Shown here piece after piece: positions 9,113 through 17,742 of a DNA stretch of 18,756 nt; positions within the stretch are counted from its first letter, which is position 1; the number at the start of each line of letters is the position of its first letter. The notes below the pieces were generated by a model, which had not been told where the DNA came from, did not search any database, and worked only from the letters and a program-made list of their open reading frames with translations. Origin of the DNA: Planctomycetota bacterium (lineage in GTDB: Bacteria; Planctomycetota; MHYJ01; JACPRB01); assembly GCA_016200125.1 (NCBI GenBank), contig JACQFK010000049.1, forward strand, positions 1 to 18,756, read 5' to 3'. The position numbers and the translations under genes were made by a program.

Positions 9113-10716
9113 GTGGAACGCTTCGTTCAAGTTTTCTCGGCCTTCCTGGCTGCCGTGGTGGGACTGGGCCTCTGCGCCTGGATCCTGCTCCGGGGCGCAC
9201 GCTCCACACCCACCCGCCTCATGGCGCTGCTGGTGGGCTGCCTGGCGGAGCTGCAGGGCTTCGAGTTCCTCTGGCTCCGGCACGGGACGAAAGCCTACGT
9301 CCACCTGCAGTTCGTCGGGGTGGCTCTGGCGCCCTGCGTCCTCTTCCACTATGCGATCTCGCTGGCGGGGACGACGCCGGGCCGCCGCGGGGCGGCCGCC
9401 TCCGCCTACGCCTTCGGATTGCTGTTCATCGGGGTCGCCGTGGGGGGTCTGTGGAGCGAGCGCCTGGCGCACGTGTTCTGGGAGCCGACTTACCACTACA
9501 ACACGACGTACATCGCGATCTTCGCGCCCCTCACGCTCTGGGCCGGGATCGAGCTGCTGCGCGGGAGGCTGGGCACCGCGGACCGGCGGATCCGGGGGCT
9601 CTACACGTACCCCCTGATCGCGATCCTGGCGACGGCGCCGACCGGCTTTCTGGAACTTTCCTCCGAGCTCGGCTGGAATCCCCCCAAGCTGGCCAGCTTC
9701 GGCTGCCTGGCGGGCTCGGTGGTCTTCACCGTGGGCGTGATGCGGAACCGCTCCATCTACGACGCCTTCGCGCTGCTGCGCAAGGACGCCGCGAGCGTCC
9801 TGCGCGCGAACGTCCAGGGGATCCTCTACGTCGAGCCCGACGGCTCCCTCCTGTTCAGCAACCGCCTGGCGCGCACGCTGCTGGGGCTCGAGAAGGATCC
9901 CCGGACCCTCCAGGAGGCCGGGATCGAGATCCCGCCGGAGGGCCGCGCCGTGTTCCGCCGCGACGGGCGCGTCCTCGAGATGCGCGTCGTGAAGAGCGCC
10001 GAGGTGATCCCCGCGGGCCGGCTCTCGCTGATCCTCCAGGACAAGACGCGGGACTACGAGATGCTCCAGCAGCTCGCCTCGAAGGAGACGCTCGCCGCGC
10101 TCGGCGAGGCGGCGGCGACGCTCGCCCACGAGATCCGCAACCCGCTCACGACGCTGAAAGCGTCGCTCGACTGCGCCACGCAGGATCTGGACGGCGGCCG
10201 CGCGCCCGAGCGGCGCCACCTGGAGCTGGCCAGCTCCGAGGCCGGGCGCCTGAACGAGCTCCTGGAGCGGAGCCTCCAGTTCAGCCGCCCGCTGGAGCTG
10301 CGCCGCGAATCCTGCGACGTCGGCGCCCTCCTCGTCCGCATGGTCGAGCGGATGCCCCCGGTCGAGTCCAGGCGCCTCGCCCGCGAGATCGAATCGCCGC
10401 TGCCGCCGGTCCAGGCCGATCCGGACCTGCTCGCGCAGCTCTTCGCGAACCTGTTGAAGAACGCGGCGGAGGCCGCGCGGGAGATCCGGGTCTCCGCGCG
10501 CCGCAACGGGGACCGGATCGTCGTCGCCGTCTTCAGCGCGGGGGCCCGGATCCCGGACGACGTCCTCCCGCGGCTCTTCGAGCCCTTCGTCACCAGCAAG
10601 GCCCGGGGAACGGGCCTCGGGCTGGCCCTGTGCCGGAAGATCGCCTCCGCCCACGGCGCCTCCCTCGAGGGATGCAACGCGGACGGCGGAGTCCTGTTCG
10701 AGGTGGGATTCCCGAT

Positions 10717-10720
<4 letters not shown>
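9113..10720 (+). CDS. Membrane sensor histidine kinase (7TM-type sensor, PAS, HisKA, HATPase)
   Basis: This 535-residue sensor kinase is the likely partner of the response regulator that follows with an ATGA overlap. About residues 5-215 hold roughly seven hydrophobic helices, reminiscent of the HisKA_7TM sensor type. A PAS-like region follows (about 225-315, VQGILYVEPDGSLLFSN). The dimerisation domain has the H box LAHEIRNPL with His339. The ATPase domain has an N box (N446, N450) with NLLKNAAEAA, F box LFEPFVTSK and G2 box GTGLGLAL. The G1 box is abnormal: SAGAR replaces DxGxG (Ser475, Arg479), which could weaken ATP binding. GTG 9113 is chosen because it begins just before the first membrane helix; upstream in-frame sequence is antisense to the lipoprotein gene. 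The signal sensed is unknown. Confidence 0.9.
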
Positions 10721-12000
<1,280 letters not shown>

Positions 12001-12106
12001 CTCCTTACGGAGCCCCGGGAAACCCTCCTCCCACAAGGAGCATCCCGACGGCGAGGCCTACGGGCTCCTGGGGGTCGCCGGAGTGGAGATCGCCTGGCAG
12101 GCGGAA
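12001..12106. other. Convergent intergenic segment, no gene seen
   Basis: This 106-bp stretch separates the convergent response-regulator and DksA-like genes. It holds only a small inverted repeat (GCTCC-TTAC-GGAGC, 12000-12013) without a T-tract. I find no convincing intrinsic terminator or coding sequence. Confidence 0.5.
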
Positions 12107-12505
12107 TCAGGCTCCCGAGGTCCCTTCCCGCTCTTCTTCCGTCTTGCAGGGGATGCAGAGCCGGGCGTAGGGGATCGCCTCCAGGCGATCCTTCGACATC
12201 GGACGCTCGCAGTTTTCGCAGCGGCCGAAGCTGCCGTCGCGCAGCCGCTCCAGCGCCTCGTCGATCTCCCGGATCTCGGAGGTCTCCGATTCGCGGCGGC
12301 CCAGGCTGACGTCGGAGGACGCGCGGTCGGATCCCAGGTCCGCGAGATGGGTCGCCGCCGTCGACTGCTCCGAGGAATCCCCGGCCTCCAGCTCCTCCTG
12401 CGTCTGCAGGTCGTTGAGCAGCAGGTGACGCCGCTCCAGGAGCATCGACTCGAAGCGGTCGAGCTCGTCCCGGGTGAAGCCCTCCGCGATGCCTTTCGAT
12501 GACAT
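12107..12505 (-). CDS. TraR/DksA-family zinc-finger protein
   Basis: This 132-residue DksA-like regulator probably binds the secondary channel of RNA polymerase and adjusts transcription during stress, often with ppGpp. A helical N-terminal part forms the expected coiled coil (about 10-85: DELDRFESMLLERRHLLLNDL, then SLGRRESETSEIREIDEALERL). A C4 zinc finger follows, CENC-x17-CIPC, preceded by the family's DGSFGRCENC. ATG 12505 has AGGAGG 6 nt upstream. The gene starts 36 bp after the ferritin-like gene ends on the same strand, with no obvious promoter between them, so the two are probably co-transcribed from the sigma-54 promoter at 13043-13058. Confidence 0.9.
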   Translation of the reverse strand: MSSKGIAEGFTRDELDRFESMLLERRHLLLNDLQTQEELEAGDSSEQSTAATHLADLGSDRASSDVSLGRRESETSEIREIDEALERLRDGSFGRCENCERPMSKDRLEAIPYARLCIPCKTEEEREGTSGA

Positions 12506-12541
12506 GGTCGTCCTCCTCTCCGCGCCAGGAGGAGTATACCC

Positions 12542-13012
12542 CTAACTCTGGAGAACGACCTCCCTCAAAAACCGGAGCTTCCCGCGCTCGCGGTCCGACA
12601 TTCCCGCGAAGACGCTCCGCGCCTCCGCTTCGCGCGCGTGCTCGGCCACGACCCGGTAGAAGCGGGCCGCCTCCTCTTCGAGGGACTCCGCATAGAAGAG
12701 GGCGATGTCGCGGTGCAGCCGCCCCTCTCCGAATCCCTTGGAAAGCGACGTGAAGGAGTTCCGGATGAACTGACGGATCTCGTCCCCATTCTCCGGATGC
12801 GGGGGACCGGCCTTCCAGCGATCCTCGTCCTCGTGGAGCGCTTCCGCCTGGAGCCGCGCCTCGGAGGCCATCTTCAGAAGCAGGCCCTGGAGCGCTTCGT
12901 CGGAAGGATCCGAAGCCTGGGCGATCTGGCGGAGCCGGCGGACGCATTCCTCGCCCGCTACACGGCAGATCCCGGCGAGTTCCCGGGGGCACAGTTCATC
13001 GAGTTCCAGCAT
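12542..13012 (-). CDS. Ferritin-like/rubrerythrin-type four-helix protein
   Basis: This 156-residue, mostly helical protein has the look of a ferritin-like domain (rubrerythrin class). SEARLQAEALHEDEDRW (about 50-66) is the first motif helix, and FYAESLEEEAARFYRVVAEHAREAEARSVFAGMSDRERGKLRFL (about 106-149) makes the C-terminal pair, with Glu112-114 and Glu142 as candidate ligands. Where rubrerythrins carry ExxH before the terminal helix this protein has E142-x-x-K145, so a normal diiron centre is doubtful. No C-terminal rubredoxin domain is present. Likely roles are peroxide or iron handling, or a structural stress role. ATG 13012 has AGGAGAGG upstream and a consensus sigma-54 promoter about 31 bp away. 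Confidence 0.72.
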   Translation of the reverse strand: MLELDELCPRELAGICRVAGEECVRRLRQIAQASDPSDEALQGLLLKMASEARLQAEALHEDEDRWKAGPPHPENGDEIRQFIRNSFTSLSKGFGEGRLHRDIALFYAESLEEEAARFYRVVAEHAREAEARSVFAGMSDRERGKLRFLREVVLQS

Positions 13013-13042
13013 GGCTTGCCTCTCCTACCTTCCCCCTCCCGG

Positions 13043-13058
13043 AGCAACCGACGTGCCA
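13043..13058 (-). promoter_or_regulatory. Sigma-54 promoter of the ferritin-like/DksA unit
   Basis: On the - strand it reads TGGCACGTCGGTTGCT, a full match to TGGCACG-N4-TTGCW, with 10 nt between GG (13057-13056) and GC (13045-13044). The predicted start is near 13032, giving a 20-nt leader that holds the Shine-Dalgarno before ATG 13012. This is the strongest of the sigma-54 sites in the window. Confidence 0.88.
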
Positions 13059-13091
13059 GAGCGGAGCCGGGGAGACGGAGGGGAGGCAGGA

Positions 13092-13134
13092 GCGGATTTC
13101 CGCGGAGAAGTCCGGGCCGCCCGGAAAATTCCCC
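13092..13134. promoter_or_regulatory. Cluster of GGA-N4-TCC dyads (activator sites)
   Basis: Three related inverted repeats lie upstream of the sigma-54 promoter: GCGGA-TT-TCCGC (13092-13103), CGCGGA-GAAG-TCCGGG (13101-13116) and CCGGA-AAAT-TCCCC (13121-13134). The last two have centres 19 bp apart, about 76 and 95 bp upstream of the predicted start. They match dyads in the two other USP promoter regions and probably bind the same sigma-54 activator. Confidence 0.6.
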
Positions 13135-13147
13135 GCCGGGGGGCGGG

Positions 13148-14038
13148 TCAGGGAGCGGGACTCGCCGCGGCGGCCTTGGACCGCGCCCCGCGGGCTTTCT
13201 TCGCCGGACGGACCACGAGGAGCGGGACGTTCGACGCCCGCAGCACCTTCTCGGCCACGCTGCCCAGCATCCAGCGGGTCAGGCCCGAGCGGCCGTGCGT
13301 GGTCATCGCGATGAGATCGGCGCCCTGGTCGCGGCAGGCCTCCAGGATCCGGCTCGCGGGATCCCCCTGCTTCAGGAGGGGTTCCGCCGGGACGCCGGCC
13401 TTCCCGAGCCGCTCGTGCGCCAGCCTCATCTCGTGGATCGGAACCGCGCAGGCGGTCCCTTCGCAGACATGGACCAGGAAGACCTTGGAGCCGAACAGGC
13501 GCGCGAACTCCGCGAGCGGGGGCAGGATCTCCAGCGACAGGTCCGTTGCGGCGATCGGGGCGATGATCTTTCCGAAGGGAAGCTGCCGGGCCCCGGTGGG
13601 AAAGACGTCGCCGCCGGCTCCGGTGAAGGAGGGGATCGCCAGCACCGGCACCGGGCTGGCCCTCAGGATCTTCTCCGTGACGCTTCCGAACACCCAGCGC
13701 GCGAGGCCCGTCCGCCCGTGGGTCGACATCGCGATCAGGTCCGCTCCTTCCTTCCTCGCGGCCTCGAGGATCTCGTCGGCGGGAATCCCCTCGACCGCCC
13801 GGGTCCGGACGCGGAGGCCCTCCCCCGAGAGCCGGGCCGACAGGTTCTGCAGGTAGTCCACCGCGCGCGACCAGAGAAGATCGAGCGGCTCGCCGGCATC
13901 CGACTCGACGGAGGGGGGCATCGTCACGACGCGGAGCAGCAGGATCTCGGCCTCCTCGCGCGCCAGCAGCGGCCGCACCTGCGACAGCACAGACTCGGCG
14001 AGCTCCGACCCGTCCAGCGGAATCAGGATCTTCTTCAC
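13148..14038 (-). CDS. Tandem universal stress protein (two USP domains)
   Basis: This 296-residue protein carries two consecutive UspA-type nucleotide-binding domains. Domain 1 (about 1-140) begins VKKILIPLDGSELAESVL and has MSTHGRTGLARWVFGSVTEKIL. Domain 2 (about 155-280) has MTTHGRSGLTRWMLGSVAEKVL. Both keep the G-x2-G-x(8-9)-G-S pattern of ATP-binding USPs. The tail is Ala/Lys-rich. Tandem USPs bind ATP and act in survival under hypoxia, starvation or other stress; the precise target is unknown. GTG 14038 gives the canonical N-terminus with GGGGGTG upstream; ATG 14104 would overlap the CBS gene. It is third in a likely USP-CBS-USP operon, 17 bp downstream of the CBS gene. Confidence 0.93.
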   Translation of the reverse strand: MKKILIPLDGSELAESVLSQVRPLLAREEAEILLLRVVTMPPSVESDAGEPLDLLWSRAVDYLQNLSARLSGEGLRVRTRAVEGIPADEILEAARKEGADLIAMSTHGRTGLARWVFGSVTEKILRASPVPVLAIPSFTGAGGDVFPTGARQLPFGKIIAPIAATDLSLEILPPLAEFARLFGSKVFLVHVCEGTACAVPIHEMRLAHERLGKAGVPAEPLLKQGDPASRILEACRDQGADLIAMTTHGRSGLTRWMLGSVAEKVLRASNVPLLVVRPAKKARGARSKAAAASPAP

Positions 14039-14055
14039 GGGGACACCCCCTTCGC

Positions 14056-14610
14056 TTACGACGGCCGGTTCGTGCGTCCGCGCACGCGCATCACGACGTC
14101 CCACATCTTCCGGCCGGGATCATGCAGGGTGACCAGGCTGCGCACCGCCAGGCCGTTGAGCCGGCCGCGGAGCTGCCCGAGGAGATCCTCGTCCTCCTTG
14201 ACGCTCATGGTCACGCGGGCGCCGCGCTCGCCGATCCCCAGCATGCCGCAGAGCGCGCGGAACAGGTCGGACTCGGTCAGGATGCCGACGAGTTCTCCGC
14301 CGTCGAGGACCGGCAGGCCCGAGATCTTCTTCGCGAGCATGAGCTGGGCGGCGGTCTCGAGCGTGTCCTCGCCTTCCACGGTCGCCGGCTTCGGCGTCAT
14401 GATGTTGGCGACGGTGGTCACCTGGTGGACCGCGTGCTTCTGCCCGGCGCCCTGGAGGTCGCTCTTGGTGACGATGCCGACCAGCTTTCCGTCCTTGACG
14501 ACGGGAACGCGGCGGATCTTCCGCTTCTCCATAAAGGCCAGCGCCGCCGAGGCGGTCGCCCCCGGAGGGAGCGAGATCACCGGGGCGGACATCCAGTTTC
14601 GCACGAACAT
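14056..14610 (-). CDS. AcuB-like CBS-pair protein with C-terminal ACT-like domain
   Basis: This 184-residue soluble protein has two CBS repeats: residues about 1-58 (VRNWMSAPVISLPPGATASAALAFM ending VGIVTKSDL) and about 68-122 (VANIMTPKPATV ending VGILTESDLF). The remaining part, ARVTMSVKEDEDLLGQLRGRL, resembles the ACT-like tail of AcuB proteins. CBS pairs sense adenine nucleotides such as AMP or ATP. Between two USP genes it may serve as an energy-charge sensor (inference). A functional parallel is HRP1, the CBS protein of the mycobacterial DosR regulon. ATG 14610 has AGGAGG 4 nt upstream. It is 16 bp from the preceding USP gene, so the same transcript. Confidence 0.92.
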   Translation of the reverse strand: MFVRNWMSAPVISLPPGATASAALAFMEKRKIRRVPVVKDGKLVGIVTKSDLQGAGQKHAVHQVTTVANIMTPKPATVEGEDTLETAAQLMLAKKISGLPVLDGGELVGILTESDLFRALCGMLGIGERGARVTMSVKEDEDLLGQLRGRLNGLAVRSLVTLHDPGRKMWDVVMRVRGRTNRPS

Positions 14611-14626
14611 GGGGCCTCCTCGATTC

Positions 14627-15496
14627 TCAGACGACCCGGACGCCCTTCTTCTCCTCGCGCTTCGCCGGCGCGGACGCGGGCACGCTGCGCTGCAGAAGCA
14701 CCGGACAGGGGGCCTTGCGGACGACTTCCTCGGCCACGCTGCCCAGCAGGATCCGGGCCAGGCCGCTCCGGCCGTGCGTGGTCATGCACAGCAGCGAAGC
14801 GCCGGCGGCCCGGAGATGGCGGAGGATCGACTCGGCCGCCCGGCCCTCGAGGGCGACGGGCCTGGCCTCGACGCCCTGTTCCTTCAGTCGCTGGGCGACG
14901 CTCTTCAGGTACGGCATCGGGTCCTCGGGCGGCACCAGGATCGGAGCCTCCCCGGGCCCGGCCGCGACCACCGGGATCGCGACGCGGAGGAGATCGAGCG
15001 TAGCGCCCAGCTTCTCCGCCAGGCGGACGGCCTCGGGAAGGATGGACTCGCTGCGCTCCGAGCCGTCGAGCGCCACGACGATCCGCTTCCACTCATGGAC
15101 GGTCGTCTTCGGACGGGTGACCAGCAGGGGCAGTTCCGTCTTCCGCAGGACCTCCTCGGCGACGCTGCCGGCGATCAGCCGCACGACGCCGCCGCGGCCG
15201 TGCGTCGAGATCGCGATGAGATCGGCCTCCTTCTCGCGGGCCGTCCGGAGGATCACTTCGGCGGGCAGCCCTTCCCGGAGTTCCAGGTAGGCGTTCACGT
15301 TCGAGGCCCTCAGGGCGCCGCAGGCCTTGGCGACGCGCGCCGGGGGCATGAAGGACGCGTCCGGGTCCTCGAAGACGTAGAGCACCGCCACTTCGGGGGC
15401 ATAGGCTCTCACCAGGGGCATGATCGCGGCAAAGACGGCCTCCGATTCCGGAGAACCGTCCGTGGGGACCAGAATCTTTCTAATCGGTTCTCTCAT
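14627..15496 (-). CDS. Tandem universal stress protein (two USP domains)
   Basis: This 289-residue tandem USP is first in the USP-CBS-USP operon. Domain 1 (about 1-130) begins IRKILVPTDGSPESEAVF and has the loop ISTHGRGGVVRLIAGSVAEEVL. Domain 2 (about 134-272) begins WKRIVVALDGSERSESIL and has [22 protein letters not shown]. Both ATP-binding loops are intact. A short basic tail (APAKREEKKGVRVV) ends the protein. ATG 15496 has GAGAGGTG upstream, and a sigma-54 promoter lies at 15520-15535, with its predicted start about 13 nt before the ATG. It is divergent from another USP gene and shares the activator dyads at 15566-15598. Confidence 0.93.
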   Translation of the reverse strand: MREPIRKILVPTDGSPESEAVFAAIMPLVRAYAPEVAVLYVFEDPDASFMPPARVAKACGALRASNVNAYLELREGLPAEVILRTAREKEADLIAISTHGRGGVVRLIAGSVAEEVLRKTELPLLVTRPKTTVHEWKRIVVALDGSERSESILPEAVRLAEKLGATLDLLRVAIPVVAAGPGEAPILVPPEDPMPYLKSVAQRLKEQGVEARPVALEGRAAESILRHLRAAGASLLCMTTHGRSGLARILLGSVAEEVVRKAPCPVLLQRSVPASAPAKREEKKGVRVV

Positions 15497-15519
15497 GCGT
15501 CACCTCTCGGTCCAGAAGG

Positions 15520-15535
15520 AGCAACCCGCTTGCCA
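15520..15535 (-). promoter_or_regulatory. Sigma-54 promoter of the USP-CBS-USP operon
   Basis: On the - strand it reads TGGCAAGCGGGTTGCT, with GG (15534-15533) and GC (15522-15521) separated by exactly 10 nt; this is close to consensus TGGCACG-N4-TTGCW. The predicted start is near 15509, leaving a short leader with GAGAGGTG before ATG 15496. Confidence 0.83.
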
Positions 15536-15565
15536 GCGGTCCCCCCGGCGCAATCTGCAGGGGAG

Positions 15566-15598
15566 CGCGGAGAATTCCGCGTTCTCCCTGAAATTCCC
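15566..15598. promoter_or_regulatory. Activator dyads between divergent sigma-54 promoters
   Basis: CGCGGA-GAAT-TCCGCG (15566-15581) is a perfect 6-bp-arm dyad. A second, degenerate site CTG-AAAT-TCC (15588-15597) has its centre 19 bp away. An overlapping repeat GGAGAA-N7-TTCTCC spans 15569-15587. Site centres lie about -65/-84 from the leftward start and -87/-68 from the rightward start, so both promoters see almost the same geometry. Confidence 0.65.
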
Positions 15599-15633
15599 GG
15601 GGGTGGCGCGGGGAGCCGTGGGGATGCCTCCGC

Positions 15634-15649
15634 TGGCATCGGACTTGCG
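15634..15649 (+). promoter_or_regulatory. Sigma-54 promoter of the USP/Cys-rich lipoprotein unit
   Basis: TGGCATCGGACTTGCG matches TGGCAC-N5-TTGCW, with GG (15635-15636) and GC (15647-15648) 10 nt apart. The predicted start is near 15660, giving a leader of about 29 nt with GAAAGGTG before ATG 15689. Confidence 0.82.
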
Positions 15650-15688
15650 CTGAACACATCGCGAGTCCCGTTGAGAAAGGTGCCCCCT

Positions 15689-16582
15689 ATGATTCAAAAG
15701 ATCCTGACCGCGCTGGACGGCAGCAAGACCTCGGAATCGATCCTCCCCTACCTGGAGACGCTGCTCGCCTCACAGGACGCCAATGTCACCCTGGTCCGGG
15801 TGATCGCGAAGCCCTCGGAATCGCGGACCCGCGAGGCGGCCGCCTACCTCAACCGGCTGGCGGCCGGACTGCGCGCCCGCGGAGCCATCGTCGACGAGCA
15901 CGTCCTGACCGGAAGCCCGGCGCCCGCCCTCGTGGACATGGCGATCCGCGGCGGCTACTCGCTCATCGTGATGTGCTCGCGGGGCAAGAGCGGCATCAAG
16001 CGGCTCCTGCTCGGGAGCGTGGCGGAGGACGTGCTGAGACGCTCGCCCATCCCCGTGCTCATCGTCCATCCCCTGAGCGGGAACAAGGGCAAGATGAAGA
16101 TCAAGCGCATCGTCGTACCGCTCGACGGCTCCCATCGCTCGGGAAGCATCCTCGCCCACGTCGAGCCGCTGGCGAAGGCGACGGGGGCGAAGCTCCTGTT
16201 CATGACCATCATCGAGCCGAAGGCGAAGCACGACTATCCGGTGGAGGTCGTGGCGCGCAACCTGTTCCGCGAGCAGAAGCGGCTCCACAAGCAGGGCATC
16301 CAGACCGAGCTCGCCATCCGCTACGGCGATCCGGTCGTCGAGATCCTCTCCTTCGGAGACGTCCAGAACGCCGACCTTGTGGCGCTGTCCACGCACGGCC
16401 GGACCGGCGTGGAGCGCGCGCTCTACGGCAGCGTGGCGGAGTCGGTGCTCCGGAAGGGGAAGCTGCCCATGCTGCTCCTGCGCACGGCAGGCCGCTTCAT
16501 CCCCGACCCGATGCAGATGCCGGCGATCCGCGCCCAGCGGCGCAAGAAGCAGCTGGAGACCGCGGGATCCGGGACCCGGTAA
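15689..16582 (+). CDS. Tandem universal stress protein (two USP domains)
   Basis: This 297-residue tandem USP is first of a short + strand unit. Domain 1 (about 1-130) begins IQKILTALDGSKTSESIL and has MCSRGKSGIKRLLLGSVAEDVL, where Arg-Gly replaces the usual His-Gly before Lys-Ser-Gly. Domain 2 (about 137-270) begins IKRIVVPLDGSHRSGSIL and has LSTHGRTGVERALYGSVAESVL. The C-terminal tail (PDPMQMPAIRAQRRKKQ) is basic. ATG 15689 has GAAAGGTG upstream. The stop is followed at once by AAGGAGG for the Cys-rich lipoprotein gene, so the two are co-transcribed from the sigma-54 promoter at 15634-15649. Confidence 0.93.
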   Translation: MIQKILTALDGSKTSESILPYLETLLASQDANVTLVRVIAKPSESRTREAAAYLNRLAAGLRARGAIVDEHVLTGSPAPALVDMAIRGGYSLIVMCSRGKSGIKRLLLGSVAEDVLRRSPIPVLIVHPLSGNKGKMKIKRIVVPLDGSHRSGSILAHVEPLAKATGAKLLFMTIIEPKAKHDYPVEVVARNLFREQKRLHKQGIQTELAIRYGDPVVEILSFGDVQNADLVALSTHGRTGVERALYGSVAESVLRKGKLPMLLLRTAGRFIPDPMQMPAIRAQRRKKQLETAGSGTR

Positions 16583-16594
16583 GGAGGAATGACC

Positions 16595-16816
16595 TTGAAC
16601 CGCTTCATCGCGCTGATCGGAACCCTGGCGCTCGCGCTGAGCCTGGCCGCCTGCGCGTGTTCGCCGACGTCGCCGGGGGGATGCTGTTCGATGTGCTCCA
16701 GCGGCTGCAAGGCCGAAAGCAAGCCCATGATCTCCTGCGAGAAGCAGGAGCACTCCAAGGGCTGCTGCCCGAAGGCCGGCGCCGACGGGAAGTCGCAGGA
16801 AGGCCACCAGCACTGA
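16595..16816 (+). CDS. Small Cys-rich lipoprotein
   Basis: This 73-residue predicted lipoprotein has the signal peptide MNRFIALIGTLALALSL with a perfect lipobox LAAC (Cys20). The mature part of 54 residues holds nine cysteines (ACACS, GGCCSMCSSGC, ISC, KGCC) and three histidines near the end (EHS, GHQH), which suggests metal or Fe-S/copper binding at the outer face of a membrane. I do not recognise a family. I prefer the TTG start at 16595: AAGGAGG overlaps the USP stop and lies 7 nt before TTG, but only 1 nt before ATG 16589, which would add Met-Thr. It sits 12 bp after the USP gene and shares its sigma-54 promoter. Confidence 0.78.
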   Translation: MNRFIALIGTLALALSLAACACSPTSPGGCCSMCSSGCKAESKPMISCEKQEHSKGCCPKAGADGKSQEGHQH

Positions 16817-16888
16817 GCCTGTCCAACGCGGTGACCTATGGGACGGCGGCGATCGCCTGCCTCGAGGCTTCCGGCGCCGCCGGGGGGC

Positions 16889-17698
16889 TCAGGACGTCTT
16901 TCCGGTGTGCACCACGAGGAGCGGCCGGCCGCAGTTCTTCAGGATCTCCTCCGCCACGCTGCCGAAGAAGATCTGATCGCGCTTGGTCTTCCCCGTCGTC
17001 GTCAGCGCCAGGAGATCCGCCTTCTCCTCCTCTAGGGCCTTGAGGATGGCGGTCCCCGGCTCGCCGCGGAGCAGGCGCGTCTCGAAGGCGACCTTGTTCT
17101 CAGCCAGGATCTTCCTGGCCAGCGTCAGGCTGGGAGGGAACTGCTTCCCCGCGTGGACCAGCACGACGACCGCCCCGTTTGCCGCCGCCAGCCGGGCGGC
17201 CGGCGGGACGACTTCCAGCGCCTCTTCCGAGCCGTCGATGGCGATCATGATCTTCCGGACCGCGTAGGATCTGCCGAGGTTGCCGCGGAACACGAGCACC
17301 GGCAGGTTCGTCGTGCGGAGGACCCGTTCCGCGACGCTGCCGAAGGCCCATTCCCGGATCCCGCTGCGGCCGTGGGAGGACATGGCGATGAGGTCCGCGC
17401 GGCAGCGCGCCGCCTCCGCCACGATCTCGCGGGAGGCTTCGCCCGTCACGATCCGCTCCTGGATGCCCAGGCCGTTGTTGCCGCCGATCCGCTCGGCCAG
17501 CTCCTGGAGATAGGCCGCCGAGCGCCGCCGCTCCTGCTGGACGTACTGCGCCGCCGTGATGGAGAAGTACTCCGACGGCGTGACGGCGTGAAAGAGGACC
17601 ACCGTACCCTCGGCGTCCTTCACCAGCCGTATCACCGGCGGAAGGACCGCCTCCGAGAGCCGGGAGCCGTCCAGGGGCACGAGCACCTTTCTGATCAT
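16889..17698 (-). CDS. Tandem universal stress protein, second domain with altered loop
   Basis: This 269-residue tandem USP begins MIRKVLVPLDGSRLSEAVL. Domain 1 (about 1-140) has MSSHGRSGIREWAFGSVAERVL, an intact ATP loop. Domain 2 (about 145-265) begins VRKIMIAIDGSEEALEV but has LTTTGKTKRDQIFFGSVAEEIL, in which Thr-Gly-Lys-Thr-Lys replaces the His-Gly-Arg-Ser-Gly type and the second loop glycine is lost. One domain may therefore bind nucleotide differently. The sigma-54 promoter lies only 12 nt before the ATG, so the mRNA may have no leader, and no Shine-Dalgarno is visible. It is divergent from the HPF-like gene and shares its activator dyads. Confidence 0.92.
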   Translation of the reverse strand: MIRKVLVPLDGSRLSEAVLPPVIRLVKDAEGTVVLFHAVTPSEYFSITAAQYVQQERRRSAAYLQELAERIGGNNGLGIQERIVTGEASREIVAEAARCRADLIAMSSHGRSGIREWAFGSVAERVLRTTNLPVLVFRGNLGRSYAVRKIMIAIDGSEEALEVVPPAARLAAANGAVVVLVHAGKQFPPSLTLARKILAENKVAFETRLLRGEPGTAILKALEEEKADLLALTTTGKTKRDQIFFGSVAEEILKNCGRPLLVVHTGKTS

Positions 17699-17709
17699 GC
17701 CGGAGACGG

Positions 17710-17725
17710 CGCAAGTTTCGGGCCA
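17710..17725 (-). promoter_or_regulatory. Sigma-54 promoter of the USP gene at 16889-17698
   Basis: On the - strand it reads TGGCCCGAAACTTGCG, with GG (17724-17723) and GC (17712-17711) 10 nt apart. The predicted start is about 17699-17700, immediately before ATG 17698. Confidence 0.78.
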
Positions 17726-17742
17726 GCGCGAGGTCTTCCCTG

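Noticed and set aside
9451..10716. + frame extension upstream of the response regulator
   Set aside because: It overlaps the kinase in another frame and gives Arg/Pro/Ala-rich sequence. The canonical receiver N-terminus MKDVLIVDDE begins at 10717.
12032..12106. Protein-like + frame (HKEHPDGEAYGLLGVAG) between the convergent genes
   Set aside because: It has no start codon with a ribosome site and merges into antisense of the DksA-like gene; probably chance coding bias.
14039..14104. Upstream ATG start for the USP at 13148-14038
   Set aside because: It would add a non-family Arg-rich leader and overlap the CBS gene. GTG 14038 gives the standard VKKILIPLDGS start with a ribosome site.
12638..15688. 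Very long + strand open frame leading into the USP gene at 15689
   Set aside because: It runs antisense through the ferritin-like, USP and CBS genes. The real USP starts at 15689 with its own ribosome site and promoter.
16817..16888. Palindromes GGCGATCGCC and CGGCGCCG between convergent genes
   Set aside because: They are short and expected by chance at this GC content; no T-tract follows, so I do not call a terminator.
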